NCBI RefSeq assembly: GCF_009690905.1
Contig: NZ_VOSW01000072.1
Span: 1 to 46,652 of the forward strand
DNA from: Paraburkholderia madseniana
GTDB lineage: Bacteria; Pseudomonadota; Gammaproteobacteria; Burkholderiales; Burkholderiaceae
Length of the DNA: 46,652 nt
Direction of reading: 5' to 3'
Below the pieces are notes generated by a model, which saw only the letters and a list, made by a program, of their open reading frames with translations, ran no database searches and had not been told where the DNA came from. Both the position numbers and the translations under genes were made by a program. Of this stretch, positions 16,107 through 24,355 are shown in pieces; position 1 is the first letter of the stretch, and the number at the start of each line of letters is the position of its first letter.

Positions 16107-18026
16107 ATGCGCCGAACCATCGCGACCGTGTCGCTCAGCGGGACGCTGCCCGAGAAGCTGGAGGCCATTGCGGCCGCGCGCTTCGACGGTATCGAACTGT
16201 TCGAGAACGACTTCATCAACTTCAAGGGCACAGCCCGGGACTTGCGCGTCATGGCGGCCGACCTTGGGCTGACCATCGACCTGTATCAGCCGTTTCGCGA
16301 TTTCGAAGGAATGCCCGAAGCGCAGTTTCGGCGCAGCCTGGAGCGTGCCGAGCGCAAGTTCGACCTGATGCAGGAACTGGATGCGCCGGTCATGCTGTGC
16401 TGCTCGAATACGTCGCTGCTCGTCATCGACGATCCGGCGCTGGCAGCCGCGCAACTGCACGAACTTGCCGGGCGCGCGGCGATGCGCAACCTCAGGGTCG
16501 GCTTCGAAGCGCTCGCGTGGGGGCGTGTGACCAAGCTGTATGGGCAGGCGTGGGAGATCGTCCGGCGCGCTGATCATCCGCACCTTGGGTTGATACTCGA
16601 CAGCTTTCACACACTGTCGCTCAACGATGACCCGTCGGGCATCGCCGACATTCCGGGGGAGAAGATCTTCTACCTGCAGATGGCCGACGCGCCGCTACTG
16701 TCGATGGATGTGCTGCAATGGGCGAGGCACCACCGGTCGTTTCCCGGCCAGGGACAGTTCGACATGACGAATTTCCTCGAGCAGGTGCTGCTGGCGGGCT
16801 ATACCGGACCCTTGTCGCTCGAGATTTTCAACGACGTATTTCGCGAGACGCCCAATCGGCGCACTGCGGTCGATGCGATGCGCTCGCTGTTGTATCTGGA
16901 GAGCCAGGTGCGCCAACGTCTGCAGGAGCCGGCGCAGAGCAACGCACGCTTCACGGACCGGCGCGCGAGCGTGCTGCAACGCGTCGAGCTGTACAGTCCA
17001 CCCCCGGTGCCCGACATCATGGGACTGTCGTATATCGAGTTCGCCGCGGATGAATCTTCAGCCGAAGCTTTTGACGTACTGCTGCGGCAGTTCGGCTTTC
17101 GGCGTGCCGGCACCCATCGCTCGAAGGCCGTCGTGCTGTACCGGCAGGGCGACATCAATCTGATTGTCAACGCACAGCCGGACTCCTTCGCACGCCGCCG
17201 CTTCGAGGCCCACGGGCTGTCTGTGTGTGCGCTCGCCATGCGCACCGCCGATCCGGCAAGCGCGGTCGGCCGCGCCACCGCGATGCACTCCCAGCGCTAC
17301 GATGGTCCTTTGGGGCCGCATGAGCAGCGGGTTCCGGCGATAGTTTCGCCCGGGGGGATGCTGATCAGCTTCGTGTCGTCCGCGCTCGGACCAAATGGTC
17401 TGTACGAGGCGGATTTCGTGCTGGAGGACGAGCCTGGCAGGTCCGCCGCTGGAGCCGGCCTGAAACGTATCGATCACGTTGCGCTCGGGCTCGCCGTCGA
17501 TCAACTCGACACGTGGATCCTGTTTGTGCGCGCGGTGCTCGGCCTGGAGCCCGGGGAGAGCCTCGAACTCGCCGATCCGTTTGGCCTGGTACGCAGCCGC
17601 GGCGTAGCCAACGCAGATCGCAGCGTGCGGCTGGTGCTCAACGTCTCGCTGAGCCAGCGCACGCGCACGGCCCGCACGGTGAGCGCCGGAGGAGGCGTGG
17701 CGGTTCATCACATAGCCTTGAGTACCGATGACATCTTCGACGCAGTGGCGCGCCTGACGGCCAGCGGCGCGCGCTTCGTGCCGATCTCGGGAAACTACTA
17801 CGACGATCTGATCACGCGCGTCGACCTCGATGACGATCTGCTGGCGCGCTTGCGAAGCGCGGGCGTGCTGTTCGACCGGTCCGCGGCCGGCGACTATTTC
17901 CATATCTACACGGAGTGTTTGGACGGCGGGCTGTTCTTTGAGGTCACGCAGCGCGTGAATGCATACGATGCGTACGGCGCGATCAACGCGCCGGCACGCA
18001 TGGCTGCCCAAGCTCAAGGAGCCTGA
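16107..18026 (+). CDS. quiC: QuiC-type 3-dehydroshikimate dehydratase fused to an HPPD-like domain
   Basis: The 639-residue protein is a two-domain fusion. Residues 1-270 form an AP-endonuclease/xylose-isomerase-type TIM barrel. Candidate metal ligands are Glu134 (GFEALAWG), Asp165 (LILDSFH), Gln191 (YLQMADAP) and Glu239 (SLEIFNDVF), the E/D/Q/E set of dehydroshikimate dehydratases. Residues 300-620 resemble 4-hydroxyphenylpyruvate dioxygenase, with two VOC halves (IDHVALGLAVDQLDTW and VHHIALSTDDIFDAVARL) and a terminal FHIYTECLDGGLFFEV. This length and order match the fused bacterial QuiC1 class that turns 3-dehydroshikimate into protocatechuate. The role of the HPPD-like half is not established for the family as a whole. 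ATG 16107 follows GAGGAACAAGTC. The second TIM-barrel gene follows after 54 bp. No protocatechuate ring-cleavage genes are in the window. Confidence 0.87.
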   Translation: MRRTIATVSLSGTLPEKLEAIAAARFDGIELFENDFINFKGTARDLRVMAADLGLTIDLYQPFRDFEGMPEAQFRRSLERAERKFDLMQELDAPVMLCCSNTSLLVIDDPALAAAQLHELAGRAAMRNLRVGFEALAWGRVTKLYGQAWEIVRRADHPHLGLILDSFHTLSLNDDPSGIADIPGEKIFYLQMADAPLLSMDVLQWARHHRSFPGQGQFDMTNFLEQVLLAGYTGPLSLEIFNDVFRETPNRRTAVDAMRSLLYLESQVRQRLQEPAQSNARFTDRRASVLQRVELYSPPPVPDIMGLSYIEFAADESSAEAFDVLLRQFGFRRAGTHRSKAVVLYRQGDINLIVNAQPDSFARRRFEAHGLSVCALAMRTADPASAVGRATAMHSQRYDGPLGPHEQRVPAIVSPGGMLISFVSSALGPNGLYEADFVLEDEPGRSAAGAGLKRIDHVALGLAVDQLDTWILFVRAVLGLEPGESLELADPFGLVRSRGVANADRSVRLVLNVSLSQRTRTARTVSAGGGVAVHHIALSTDDIFDAVARLTASGARFVPISGNYYDDLITRVDLDDDLLARLRSAGVLFDRSAAGDYFHIYTECLDGGLFFEVTQRVNAYDAYGAINAPARMAAQAQGA

Positions 18027-18080
18027 CGACACAATCGATGCGGCACCAGGTCCTTCATCGAACGAATGGAACGAGACGAC

Positions 18081-18914
18081 ATGACACAGCAATCTTCGCG
18101 CGCGCTCTCGCTGTCGGCGCTGACCATACTCGAACTGAGCCCGCCGCAGATGGTCGAGTGCGCAGCCCGGGCCGGCTACGATTTCGTCGGCCTGCGGCTG
18201 CTCCCGGCGACCGATCACGAAGTGCGGTACGAGCTCGTCGGCGATACCCCGCTCAAACGCGAGACGCTGGCGCGCCTGAAAGACACCGGCGTGCGCGTGC
18301 TCGACGTCGAGATCCTGCGGCTCAAGCCCGATACCAATGTGACCGCGTACAAACCCACGCTCGACACCGCCGCCGAACTTGGTGCGCGCTACGTGCTGGT
18401 GGCTGGCAACGACCCGGATGAGGCTCGTACCGCCGAGCGCCTTGCGCAACTCTGCGATCTCGCCGAGCCGCTCGGCCTTTCTCCATCGCTCGAACCGATG
18501 CCGTGGACCGACGTAAAGAACATCACGCAGGGCGCGCGCATCGTGAAGGCAACGCGGCGGCGCAACACAGGGCTGATCATCGATCCCATCCACTTCGACC
18601 GGGCAGCGTCGTCAATTGACGAACTGCGCGCGTTGCCGCGCGAGTATTTCGGATACCTGCAGTTCTGCGACGCGCCCGCCGAACGTCCCACCGATCTCAA
18701 CACGCTGCTGTATCAGGCGCGTTGCGAGCGTTTGATTCCCGGGGAGGGCGGTCTCGATCTGGCGGGCATCCTGCGGGCGCTGCCCGACGATTTGCCGATC
18801 AGCATCGAAGTGCCGATGGAGCGCTGGGCAAAAACGGCGAGCGCCGTCGAGCGGGCTCGCAAGCTGCGCGATGCGACATTTGCCGTCGTCGAACGGGCCT
18901 ATGCGGGGGTGTAA
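18081..18914 (+). CDS. sugar phosphate isomerase/epimerase-like TIM-barrel enzyme
   Basis: The 277-residue protein is a xylose-isomerase-like TIM barrel. LSLSALTILELSPPQMVECA and GYDFVGLRLLPATDHE start the barrel. Candidate metal ligands lie in LSPSLEPMPW (Glu), TGLIIDPIHFDRA (Asp, His), YFGYLQFCDAP and PISIEVPMERW (Glu). Members isomerise, epimerise or dehydrate sugars and cyclitols, and 3-dehydroshikimate dehydratases also belong to this superfamily. As the last gene of the QuiC operon it may catalyse an isomerisation or dehydration feeding the pathway (inference). ATG 18081 is chosen because GAACGAGACGAC precedes it; ATG 18066 would add five residues. No terminator follows at once. Confidence 0.78.
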   Translation: MTQQSSRALSLSALTILELSPPQMVECAARAGYDFVGLRLLPATDHEVRYELVGDTPLKRETLARLKDTGVRVLDVEILRLKPDTNVTAYKPTLDTAAELGARYVLVAGNDPDEARTAERLAQLCDLAEPLGLSPSLEPMPWTDVKNITQGARIVKATRRRNTGLIIDPIHFDRAASSIDELRALPREYFGYLQFCDAPAERPTDLNTLLYQARCERLIPGEGGLDLAGILRALPDDLPISIEVPMERWAKTASAVERARKLRDATFAVVERAYAGV

Positions 18915-19149
18915 ACGGCGGGCTGATCTTGCCTGGCCGAGTTTACCAGTCCACCAGTTCGACGATAAAACGATTCTCACCGCAATCTGCTTGATCCGCC
19001 TATTTCTCGAACGCCGAGAACCGCGCATCGGCCTGGTTGTCGAGTAAAAAATTCCTATGTCCGCCGAACATTGATTCGCTCTGCCGTTAGCGATACCCTT
19101 AAATCGTTCGTGATCGTCGAATGTTAGTCAACCCGGAGACGACCGTATC

Positions 19150-19620
19150 GTGAAGCGAGCGTGGGCTTTCTCCTGCATCCTCGCCTTGAGCGCTATCCTC
19201 GGCGGATGCGGCAAGGACGGATCGCGAAACGCTACTCAGGAACCGGGCGCATCCGCGAGTCACGCACCGGTTCAGCTTGGGCAGGCCGCGAGCGACACAC
19301 CCGCCGCATCGGGCGCGCAGGAGCGGAGCGCGCCGGCCGCCGTCACTAAGGCGCAGTTGCCGGGGGAAGCAGCCGAAACACTGCGTCTGATCAAAGCGGG
19401 CGGCCCTTTCCCTTTTGGCGAGGACGGTGTCTTGTTCCGTAACAGCGCGGTATTGCTGCCGCAGCATCCGCGCGGCTATTACCACGCATACACAGTTCGC
19501 ACGCCTGGCTCGGCGGATCGCGGGCAGCGCCGCATCGTATGTGGTGGACCGCGTAGGCAGACCGGCGACTGCTACTACACCGACGATTACTACGCCAGTT
19601 TCAAACGCATTGCACAATAA
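19150..19620 (+). CDS. barnase/RNase Sa-like lipoprotein, catalytic residues replaced
   Basis: The 156-residue product (GTG start) has a lipoprotein signal with lipobox AILGGC (Cys20), a low-complexity Ala/Ser linker, and a C-terminal domain of the bacterial guanyl-specific RNase family (barnase, RNase Sa). The match includes ETLRLIKAGGPFPFGEDGVL, then LPQHPRGYYHAYTV, RGQRRIVCGG and CYYTDDYYASFKRI. In RNase Sa the general base Glu lies in YYHEYTV and the general acid His in GDHYATF. Here they are Ala113 and Tyr147, while the two catalytic Arg (124, 128) remain. Each change is one base. The domain should therefore bind but not cleave RNA efficiently (inference). No barstar-like inhibitor gene is adjacent. 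A strong terminator follows at 19636. Confidence 0.85.
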   Translation: MKRAWAFSCILALSAILGGCGKDGSRNATQEPGASASHAPVQLGQAASDTPAASGAQERSAPAAVTKAQLPGEAAETLRLIKAGGPFPFGEDGVLFRNSAVLLPQHPRGYYHAYTVRTPGSADRGQRRIVCGGPRRQTGDCYYTDDYYASFKRIAQ

Positions 19621-19635
19621 CTTGAGCCAATTAAA

Positions 19636-19681
19636 AACGCCCCGGGCCTCCTATAAAGCAGACGCCCGGGCGTTGTATTTT
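19636..19681 (+). terminator. rho-independent terminator after the RNase-like gene
   Basis: AACGCCCCGGGC (19636-19647) pairs with GCCCGGGCGTT (19664-19674), with a single bulged C, and is followed by GTATTTT. It lies 16 bp after the stop of the RNase-like lipoprotein gene. Confidence 0.75.
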
Positions 19682-20061
19682 CAGAAGGCGTGCCGCGATG
19701 GCACGATCAGTGGCGTTTGCCCTAGCCGCTACCCGCCATCTGCTGCGATGGTGTCGTGAGCGACAGGTAAGAGGCTTCCGGCGGATCTATCACGGTTGGC
19801 CATCGAACGGCAGGAAATGCCGTTCGACGGCAGTCGACCCGCGCGAGCGAATGTCCGTTGGACCTTGGAAACAGCCGTTGCTCTCGCGGTGGCCCGAATG
19901 ACGGCAAGGGGTCGGAAGTGTGAGTTCGCTGATGCAGGAAGCTGCCATTCGACTGCTCGATGCTGCCACTGTCAGCAATCCGCCACATTGCTGACGTAGA
20001 ACCCGACCTGCCCCAATGTCGGAAATGGCCGATGAGCCGCCGGACAAAGCCAAAACGCAAA
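19682..20061. repeat. 380-bp gap with a possible dispersed intergenic repeat
   Basis: No convincing gene is present. At about 19848-19963 the sequence alternates short motifs (GCGAATGTCCGTTGG, then CCGAATGACGGCAAGG, then GAAGCTGCCATTCG). I associate this with short dispersed intergenic repeats found in many copies in Burkholderia and Pseudomonas genomes, which create spurious small frames. This is pattern memory, not a computed match; a genome-wide search for 19840-19970 would settle it. Confidence 0.3.
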
Positions 20062-20355
20062 TCAGCGCGTACCGCCACGCAACGGTTCAAGCATGTCGTG
20101 GATGCCAAACGTCATCATCGCGAGAAACGCCAAAAGCGCCAGATAGTAAAACGCATAAGTGAGTTTCACCGACGGCGCAATGCCATAGTATCGAACGTTC
20201 TCCGGACTAGCCGGATCGTAATGCCATGCGCGCTTGAGTTGCGGCATCGCCAGGATAGCCATGACAATCAGGAGTGGACTAGGATGCCACGCGAACAATC
20301 CGACAAGCACAGGAACGAGATAATGGGCATGCTCCGTGAAGCCGACCATTAACAT
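20062..20355 (-). CDS. small membrane protein, possibly related to site-2 protease C-termini
   Basis: The 97-residue product has two to three hydrophobic segments (LVPVLVGLFAWHPSPLLIVM and YAFYYLALLAFLAMMTFGIH). They are separated by a polar stretch QLKRAWHYDPASPENVRYYG. The WHPSPLLI and PASPE-x-x-YYG arrangement resembles the C-terminal membrane part of some M50 site-2 proteases, but no HExxH is present. It may be a fragment of such a gene or an independent small membrane protein. The start is ATG at 20353-20355 with weak ribosome-binding signal. It is divergent from the DUF3828 gene, 60 bp away. Confidence 0.5.
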   Translation of the reverse strand: MLMVGFTEHAHYLVPVLVGLFAWHPSPLLIVMAILAMPQLKRAWHYDPASPENVRYYGIAPSVKLTYAFYYLALLAFLAMMTFGIHDMLEPLRGGTR

Positions 20356-20415
20356 AACGATCCGGGACGCAATGCAACCGGCATATAAAATTTATCGATA
20401 CAACTGAGACGAAAG

Positions 20416-20868
20416 ATGAAGAAGCTATTTACCTTCGCCGTGTCGGTACTGCTGCTGGTTGGCGGGTTGCTTTTCCAGCAAGGGGCGTTCGCGGATAGCG
20501 CGACTCCTGACGCAAGCACGAAGGCGTTTTACGCCTGGTATATCAAGTTGGAATCTAAAGATACCTATCCGTTGTTGGACAAGGGCATTTATGTCTACGT
20601 GACCAAAACGACGGTTGACAGACTTCGAAGCGCGTATCGCCATAACAGGCTGCCTGGCGACGTCGACTATTTCACGAAGGTTCAGGACTACGACGAACAG
20701 GACTGGTCTAACAACATCGCAACACACCAGGCGATCATGCTTGACGATGTTGCGGTTGTTCCAGTTACTTTCGGCTCGAAAGACAGAATCAGCGTGTTGG
20801 TTTTTCTGCGCAAGCAAGGTGACAACTGGAAGATCACCAAAGTCGACGACACGCTAGATTATCAATAG
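20416..20868 (+). CDS. secreted DUF3828-family protein
   Basis: The 150-residue protein has a signal peptide (about 1-26, ending GAFA) and a DUF3828-like body. The body contains STKAFYAWYIKLESKDTYPL, then VDRLRSAYRHNRLPGDVDYF, then VTFGSKDRISVLVFLRKQGD and a terminal WKITKVDDTL. Family members are small periplasmic proteins of unknown function. A 176-bp piece of a close paralogue (matching 20644-20819) is fused to a DUF4148 gene copy at 43255. ATG 20416 follows GAGACGAAAG. A 12-bp perfect palindrome TAGACATGTCTA (20866-20877) spans the stop codon. Confidence 0.8.
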   Translation: MKKLFTFAVSVLLLVGGLLFQQGAFADSATPDASTKAFYAWYIKLESKDTYPLLDKGIYVYVTKTTVDRLRSAYRHNRLPGDVDYFTKVQDYDEQDWSNNIATHQAIMLDDVAVVPVTFGSKDRISVLVFLRKQGDNWKITKVDDTLDYQ

Positions 20869-21278
20869 ACATGTCTAACGTAGGCGGTCACGTTGTCGAC
20901 CTCCTGATGCATGTTCAAGGCATACACCTAACTCAATCCCTTTCCGGCAATGTCAGACTCCGACACGCTCGATCGGTTTGAGATGACCCAAAGCATCACC
21001 CCCACCGCCTCGGCCGCCGTGAGGCCGAACGCCTGGCGCAACTGGACCGCTGTCACGAGACGAACGCCGTGTGACACGCTTTAGCTGTCGGCGCCGACTA
21101 GGTAGTCACAACATTAGTTGAAGTTGTCTTCAGCCTTTCAGCCTGTCGATCGTATAGGTGTAGGGATCGGTTTAGCAGGGATCACAGGCATCAACCAGAT
21201 ATTCGAATGACACGTGGTTTTGAAATGACTGCCGCTGTACCGTCTTTAAGATTACGAAGGCAGAAAACTGAAGGGAGA
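20869..21278. other. 410-bp gap, no recognised gene
   Basis: Apart from the palindrome at the DUF3828 stop I see no promoter or repeat of note. A minus-strand frame near 20935-21084 has coding-like composition (HGVRLVTAVQLRQAFGLTAA) but no ribosome binding site and no recognised family, so it is not called. Confidence 0.3.
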
Positions 21279-22658
21279 ATGAAAGTGTCGAACTACCATG
21301 CCAGAATTACCGGAAGCGACTACGCGGCGATGGCCGACCTCGTGACAAAGTATAAAGTCACGGTCGCCCGGCATACTGTCGAGAAAGTCGCAGAAGGCTA
21401 CCGCGTCGACGCGCACGCTAGCGACGAACAAATTCGTGCGCTTGAAGCTGCGGGTTACAAGGTTGAACGTCTTGAGGATGCGCAAATCGAGGGTGTGGCG
21501 CGACAGAAGGAGAAACGCAAAAGCCCAGTCGGCGCATTGACGCGTGAAGCATTGTCGGTCGCCGCTGGCACGGGATACCTCGACGTCGCGCATATTGAAG
21601 CGGCCCTGGTTGCCGAATCAGAGGCTCCGAATGACGCGTTCACCACGTTGATCAAGCTGCCGAACGAGACATGGGAGCAGCGTGTTTGTCACGCGCTCAA
21701 GATTGGCAAAGGCAGCGGCGCGGGCCGCGTCGGAATCTATTTCCTTGGCGGCGTTCACGCACGCGAATGGGGCAGCCCCGACATTCTCGTCAACTTTGTG
21801 CAACTGCTCGCCAACGCATACCGGACAAATACGGATATCACAATAGGCAGCAGGACCTTTACCGCAGCGCAGATCAAATCCGTGGTGGAGAAGAAGGACA
21901 TTTACGTCTTTCCGCAAGCCAATCCTGACGGACGCAACTACAGCATGCTGACCGAACCGATGTGGCGCAAGAATCGTCGACCGGCGCCGGCGGGACATAC
22001 GCAATCCCAATGTGTCGGTGTCGACGTCAACCGCAATTACGATTTTCTCTGGGACTTCCCAAAGTACTTCGATCCGAAGTCGCCGATTGCAAACTCCACG
22101 GATCCGTGCGATCACGATGTCTACATTGGCCCCGCGGCAACCTCCGAGCCGGAGACAAAGAACGCTGTCTGGATGTTCGACAACTTTCCGCACATTCGCT
22201 ATTTTGTCGACCTGCATAGCTACTCGGAAGACATTCTGTACAACTGGGGTGACGATGTCGATCAAAGCGCCGATCGAGCGATGAATTTCCAGAACCCCGC
22301 GTATGACGGCAAGCGCGGCATCGCCAACGACAAGGTGTACCGAGAGTACATCGCGGCCGAGGACAAGAAGATCGCAGTCAATCTGGCGAATGAGATGCGT
22401 GATGCGATCAAGGCATCGCGTGGCCGACTCTACAAGACGGAACAGTCGATGAGCCTTTATCCGACTGCCGGCACGTCGGATGACTATGCGTTTAGCCGTC
22501 ACCTGGTCGACGCAAAAAAAGCGAAGGTGTTTTCGTACACGATCGAGTGGGGCAGTCCGCAAAATCCAACCCCATTCCATCCCCCGTATCCGGAAATGAA
22601 GCAGATCATCGACGAGGTCACGTCGGGACTTTTGGCGTTTTGCATTTCGGCGCAGTGA
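21279..22658 (+). CDS. M14-family zinc carboxypeptidase
   Basis: The 459-residue protein has an N-terminal propeptide-like region (about 1-110). The M14 catalytic domain carries zinc ligands His and Glu in GGVHAREWGSPD and the third His in VDLHSYSEDI. Substrate Arg/Asn sites are in PMWRKNRR and GVDVNRNYDFLW, and the catalytic Glu is in FSYTIEWGS. TAGTSDDYAF is a typical late-domain motif. M14 enzymes remove C-terminal residues from peptides or amidated substrates. No signal peptide is present, so it may be cytosolic or exported by another route. ATG 21279 is chosen because AGGGAGA precedes it; the frame is open upstream to 21207. It is a single-gene unit flanked by two gaps of about 400 bp. 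Confidence 0.9.
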   Translation: MKVSNYHARITGSDYAAMADLVTKYKVTVARHTVEKVAEGYRVDAHASDEQIRALEAAGYKVERLEDAQIEGVARQKEKRKSPVGALTREALSVAAGTGYLDVAHIEAALVAESEAPNDAFTTLIKLPNETWEQRVCHALKIGKGSGAGRVGIYFLGGVHAREWGSPDILVNFVQLLANAYRTNTDITIGSRTFTAAQIKSVVEKKDIYVFPQANPDGRNYSMLTEPMWRKNRRPAPAGHTQSQCVGVDVNRNYDFLWDFPKYFDPKSPIANSTDPCDHDVYIGPAATSEPETKNAVWMFDNFPHIRYFVDLHSYSEDILYNWGDDVDQSADRAMNFQNPAYDGKRGIANDKVYREYIAAEDKKIAVNLANEMRDAIKASRGRLYKTEQSMSLYPTAGTSDDYAFSRHLVDAKKAKVFSYTIEWGSPQNPTPFHPPYPEMKQIIDEVTSGLLAFCISAQ

Positions 22659-23067
22659 CTATCGTGCCTCCAGCAGGAAAAGGTTTCAGCAGCAACGAAT
22701 CGCGGACCGCTCTAATGGTCCAGCCGAAGTTCGGTATCGGACAAAGCTGGTCTCTGTGCGTACATCGCGGACGATACTCGTCGTAAAGGCTATACTGGCA
22801 CACCATAGGTATCAAGTCGCGCTACGACTTCAAGACAGTGACGTGCGAGTCAACTATGTTCGCTTCAACAGCCGATGCGTCGACGATGCGTTGCGTCGCC
22901 ACCGGACGTTTGAAACATGTGCAACTAAGCCGGCGCGTATGTCTGCATGGCGCGAGAATCGCTGCATTCCCGCCGGCCACTCAATTTGCTGACGCGCAAC
23001 CGAATCAGGCAGCGCTGCCTTTTTCGACGGACAAATGGTCCGTGGGTCAGAAAAAGGGACATGTGCA
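22659..23067. other. 409-bp gap, nothing recognised
   Basis: The stretch between the carboxypeptidase and the PH-domain gene has small open frames on both strands but none with family similarity or a good ribosome binding site. No clear hairpin or repeat was seen. Confidence 0.3.
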
Positions 23068-23589
23068 ATGGCCAATCAGGTAATTTTCAGTGGCGCTCCG
23101 TCGCAGGCATGCAACCTTGCCGCGATCCTGAAGGGGGGCGCTGTCATGGCAATGATTGGCGCTATACATGTCTACGCGTCTAACTCTTTCCCGCTTCAGT
23201 GGCATGTGCTGCTCGCACAAGCTGGTGCGGTTTTGATCGGTGTCGGGTTGCCGTTCGCCAAGACCGCGTTCACCCGAATCGTCATCGATACCGCGCGGAT
23301 TACCTGGACGCAAGGTATTCTGCATCGCCGTGTATCAATTCTCGAGATTTCCCGGATTCAGTGCGTCACGTCGATCCACCCATGGTGGCAGCGCCTGTTC
23401 GGCGTCGGCACGATCATTCTAACGACCAACGATGCAACTCGTCCCGTGAGGCGTCTGCCGGGCATCAAGGGCGCTGACCAGGTCGGCAGGAGGCTTGCCG
23501 AGGCCGTTGCCATGCATCAGGAGCGGGGCATTTCCGCAAACACATATGATCCGAACGCCGCTGGTTACTCTCAGGCGCAGAGTGGTTGA
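23068..23589 (+). CDS. PH-domain membrane protein (YdbT/bPH2-like)
   Basis: The 173-residue protein has a short N-terminus (MANQVIFSGAPSQACN), two membrane segments (about 22-38 and 47-65) and a bacterial PH-type beta domain. The domain shows RIVIDTARITWTQGILHRRV, then EISRIQCVTSIHPWWQRLFG and VGTIILTTNDATRPVRRLPG, and ends in a helix with a variable tail. This is the layout of YdbT-type bacterial PH domain proteins, some of which may act in membrane stress. ATG 23068 follows AAGGGAC at eight bases. No neighbouring gene suggests a partner. Confidence 0.8.
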   Translation: MANQVIFSGAPSQACNLAAILKGGAVMAMIGAIHVYASNSFPLQWHVLLAQAGAVLIGVGLPFAKTAFTRIVIDTARITWTQGILHRRVSILEISRIQCVTSIHPWWQRLFGVGTIILTTNDATRPVRRLPGIKGADQVGRRLAEAVAMHQERGISANTYDPNAAGYSQAQSG

Positions 23590-23671
23590 GCAGGCGGTAT
23601 CGGTTCGCGACTGACAGGTCTTGTTGACCGTCCCATATTGGCCGCGTGCCTTCAAACGGCATGTGCAGTTT

Positions 23672-23701
23672 CCGATGCTCGCGTGTCCTGTTCAGCCACG
23701 A
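23672..23701 (+). repeat. 30-bp direct repeat, copy B
   Basis: Identical to 6128-6157. It lies in the convergent gap between the PH-domain gene and the cupin gene. No inverted ends or target-site duplication could be paired with it. Confidence 0.7.
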
Positions 23702-23746
23702 CATGGTGACGCGTCATGGCGCAAAGCTCCCTTGCACTCAGATCAA

Positions 23747-24199
23747 TCAGAGCGGTGAAGGCAGAACGCTCGACCAGTCAGGTAAGGCATCAAGATCCGG
23801 CCGCATCGTGACGCTCTCCTGTTCGTTGGGATCGGTTCGGGCGATTACCGCGACGCAAGGCTCATCCGCGCTCGCGTTGTACGGAACATGCGGCATCCCT
23901 GCGGGGATGTAGAAGAAATCTCCGGCCTGAACCACCGCATGGTGCTCCAATCGTTCGCCATACCAGCACCCCGAGATGCCGCTCAGCTGATAGATGGCCG
24001 TCTCATGCTCCGCATGGAGATGCGCTTTGGCCCGGGCAGCCGGCGGAATTGTTGCTAGCTGAAGATGCACATGCTTCGATCCCACACTTTCAGCTGAGAT
24101 ACCTACCGCATAGGTCAGCCCTTGCTTCCCCTCGAACTGTGGGCCAGCTTGCACCAGTTGACAGGTTGGAGTGCCAGGCTTGTGTGTGCTGATGTTCAT
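23747..24199 (-). CDS. cupin-domain protein
   Basis: The 150-residue single-domain cupin has the metal motif region KAHLHAEHETAIYQLSGISG and the second motif GDFFYIPAGMPHVPYNASAD. The HLHxEHE set with the later His gives the usual His/Glu metal site. Small cupins act as dioxygenases, isomerases or sugar-binding proteins, and the substrate is unknown here. ATG at 24197-24199 follows GGAGAAGCG. It is read in the same direction as the other cupin and two SDR genes, 157 bp downstream of them. A 14-bp palindrome lies just upstream, so it may have its own promoter. Confidence 0.82.
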   Translation of the reverse strand: MNISTHKPGTPTCQLVQAGPQFEGKQGLTYAVGISAESVGSKHVHLQLATIPPAARAKAHLHAEHETAIYQLSGISGCWYGERLEHHAVVQAGDFFYIPAGMPHVPYNASADEPCVAVIARTDPNEQESVTMRPDLDALPDWSSVLPSPL

Positions 24200-24218
24200 C
24201 GCTTCTCCAAACAATGAG

Positions 24219-24232
24219 CGCCGACGTCGGCG
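24219..24232. promoter_or_regulatory. 14-bp perfect palindrome upstream of the cupin gene
   Basis: CGCCGACGTCGGCG is a perfect palindrome 20 bp before the cupin start codon, within its presumed promoter or leader. It is a candidate operator on symmetry alone. Confidence 0.3.
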
Positions 24233-24355
24233 AAATGGCGTGCATACGACCGCAGAATACACCCGCCCGCTGTTTGAAAACGGTCATCCTTTATCGGCAG
24301 ATGTCGGCCATGAAGCGCCATTCGACAACATCGTTAGACAGTCTCGGTTGGTGGC

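Noticed and set aside
17058..18593. 511-residue minus-strand open frame
   Set aside because: Antisense to QuiC and the next barrel gene, which have clear motifs; composition is typical of GC-rich shadow frames.
20935..21084. Minus-strand 49-residue frame with coding-like composition
   Set aside because: No ribosome binding site or family match; noted in the gap entry only.
21618..22580. 320-residue minus-strand open frame
   Set aside because: Antisense to the M14 carboxypeptidase catalytic domain; no recognised motifs.
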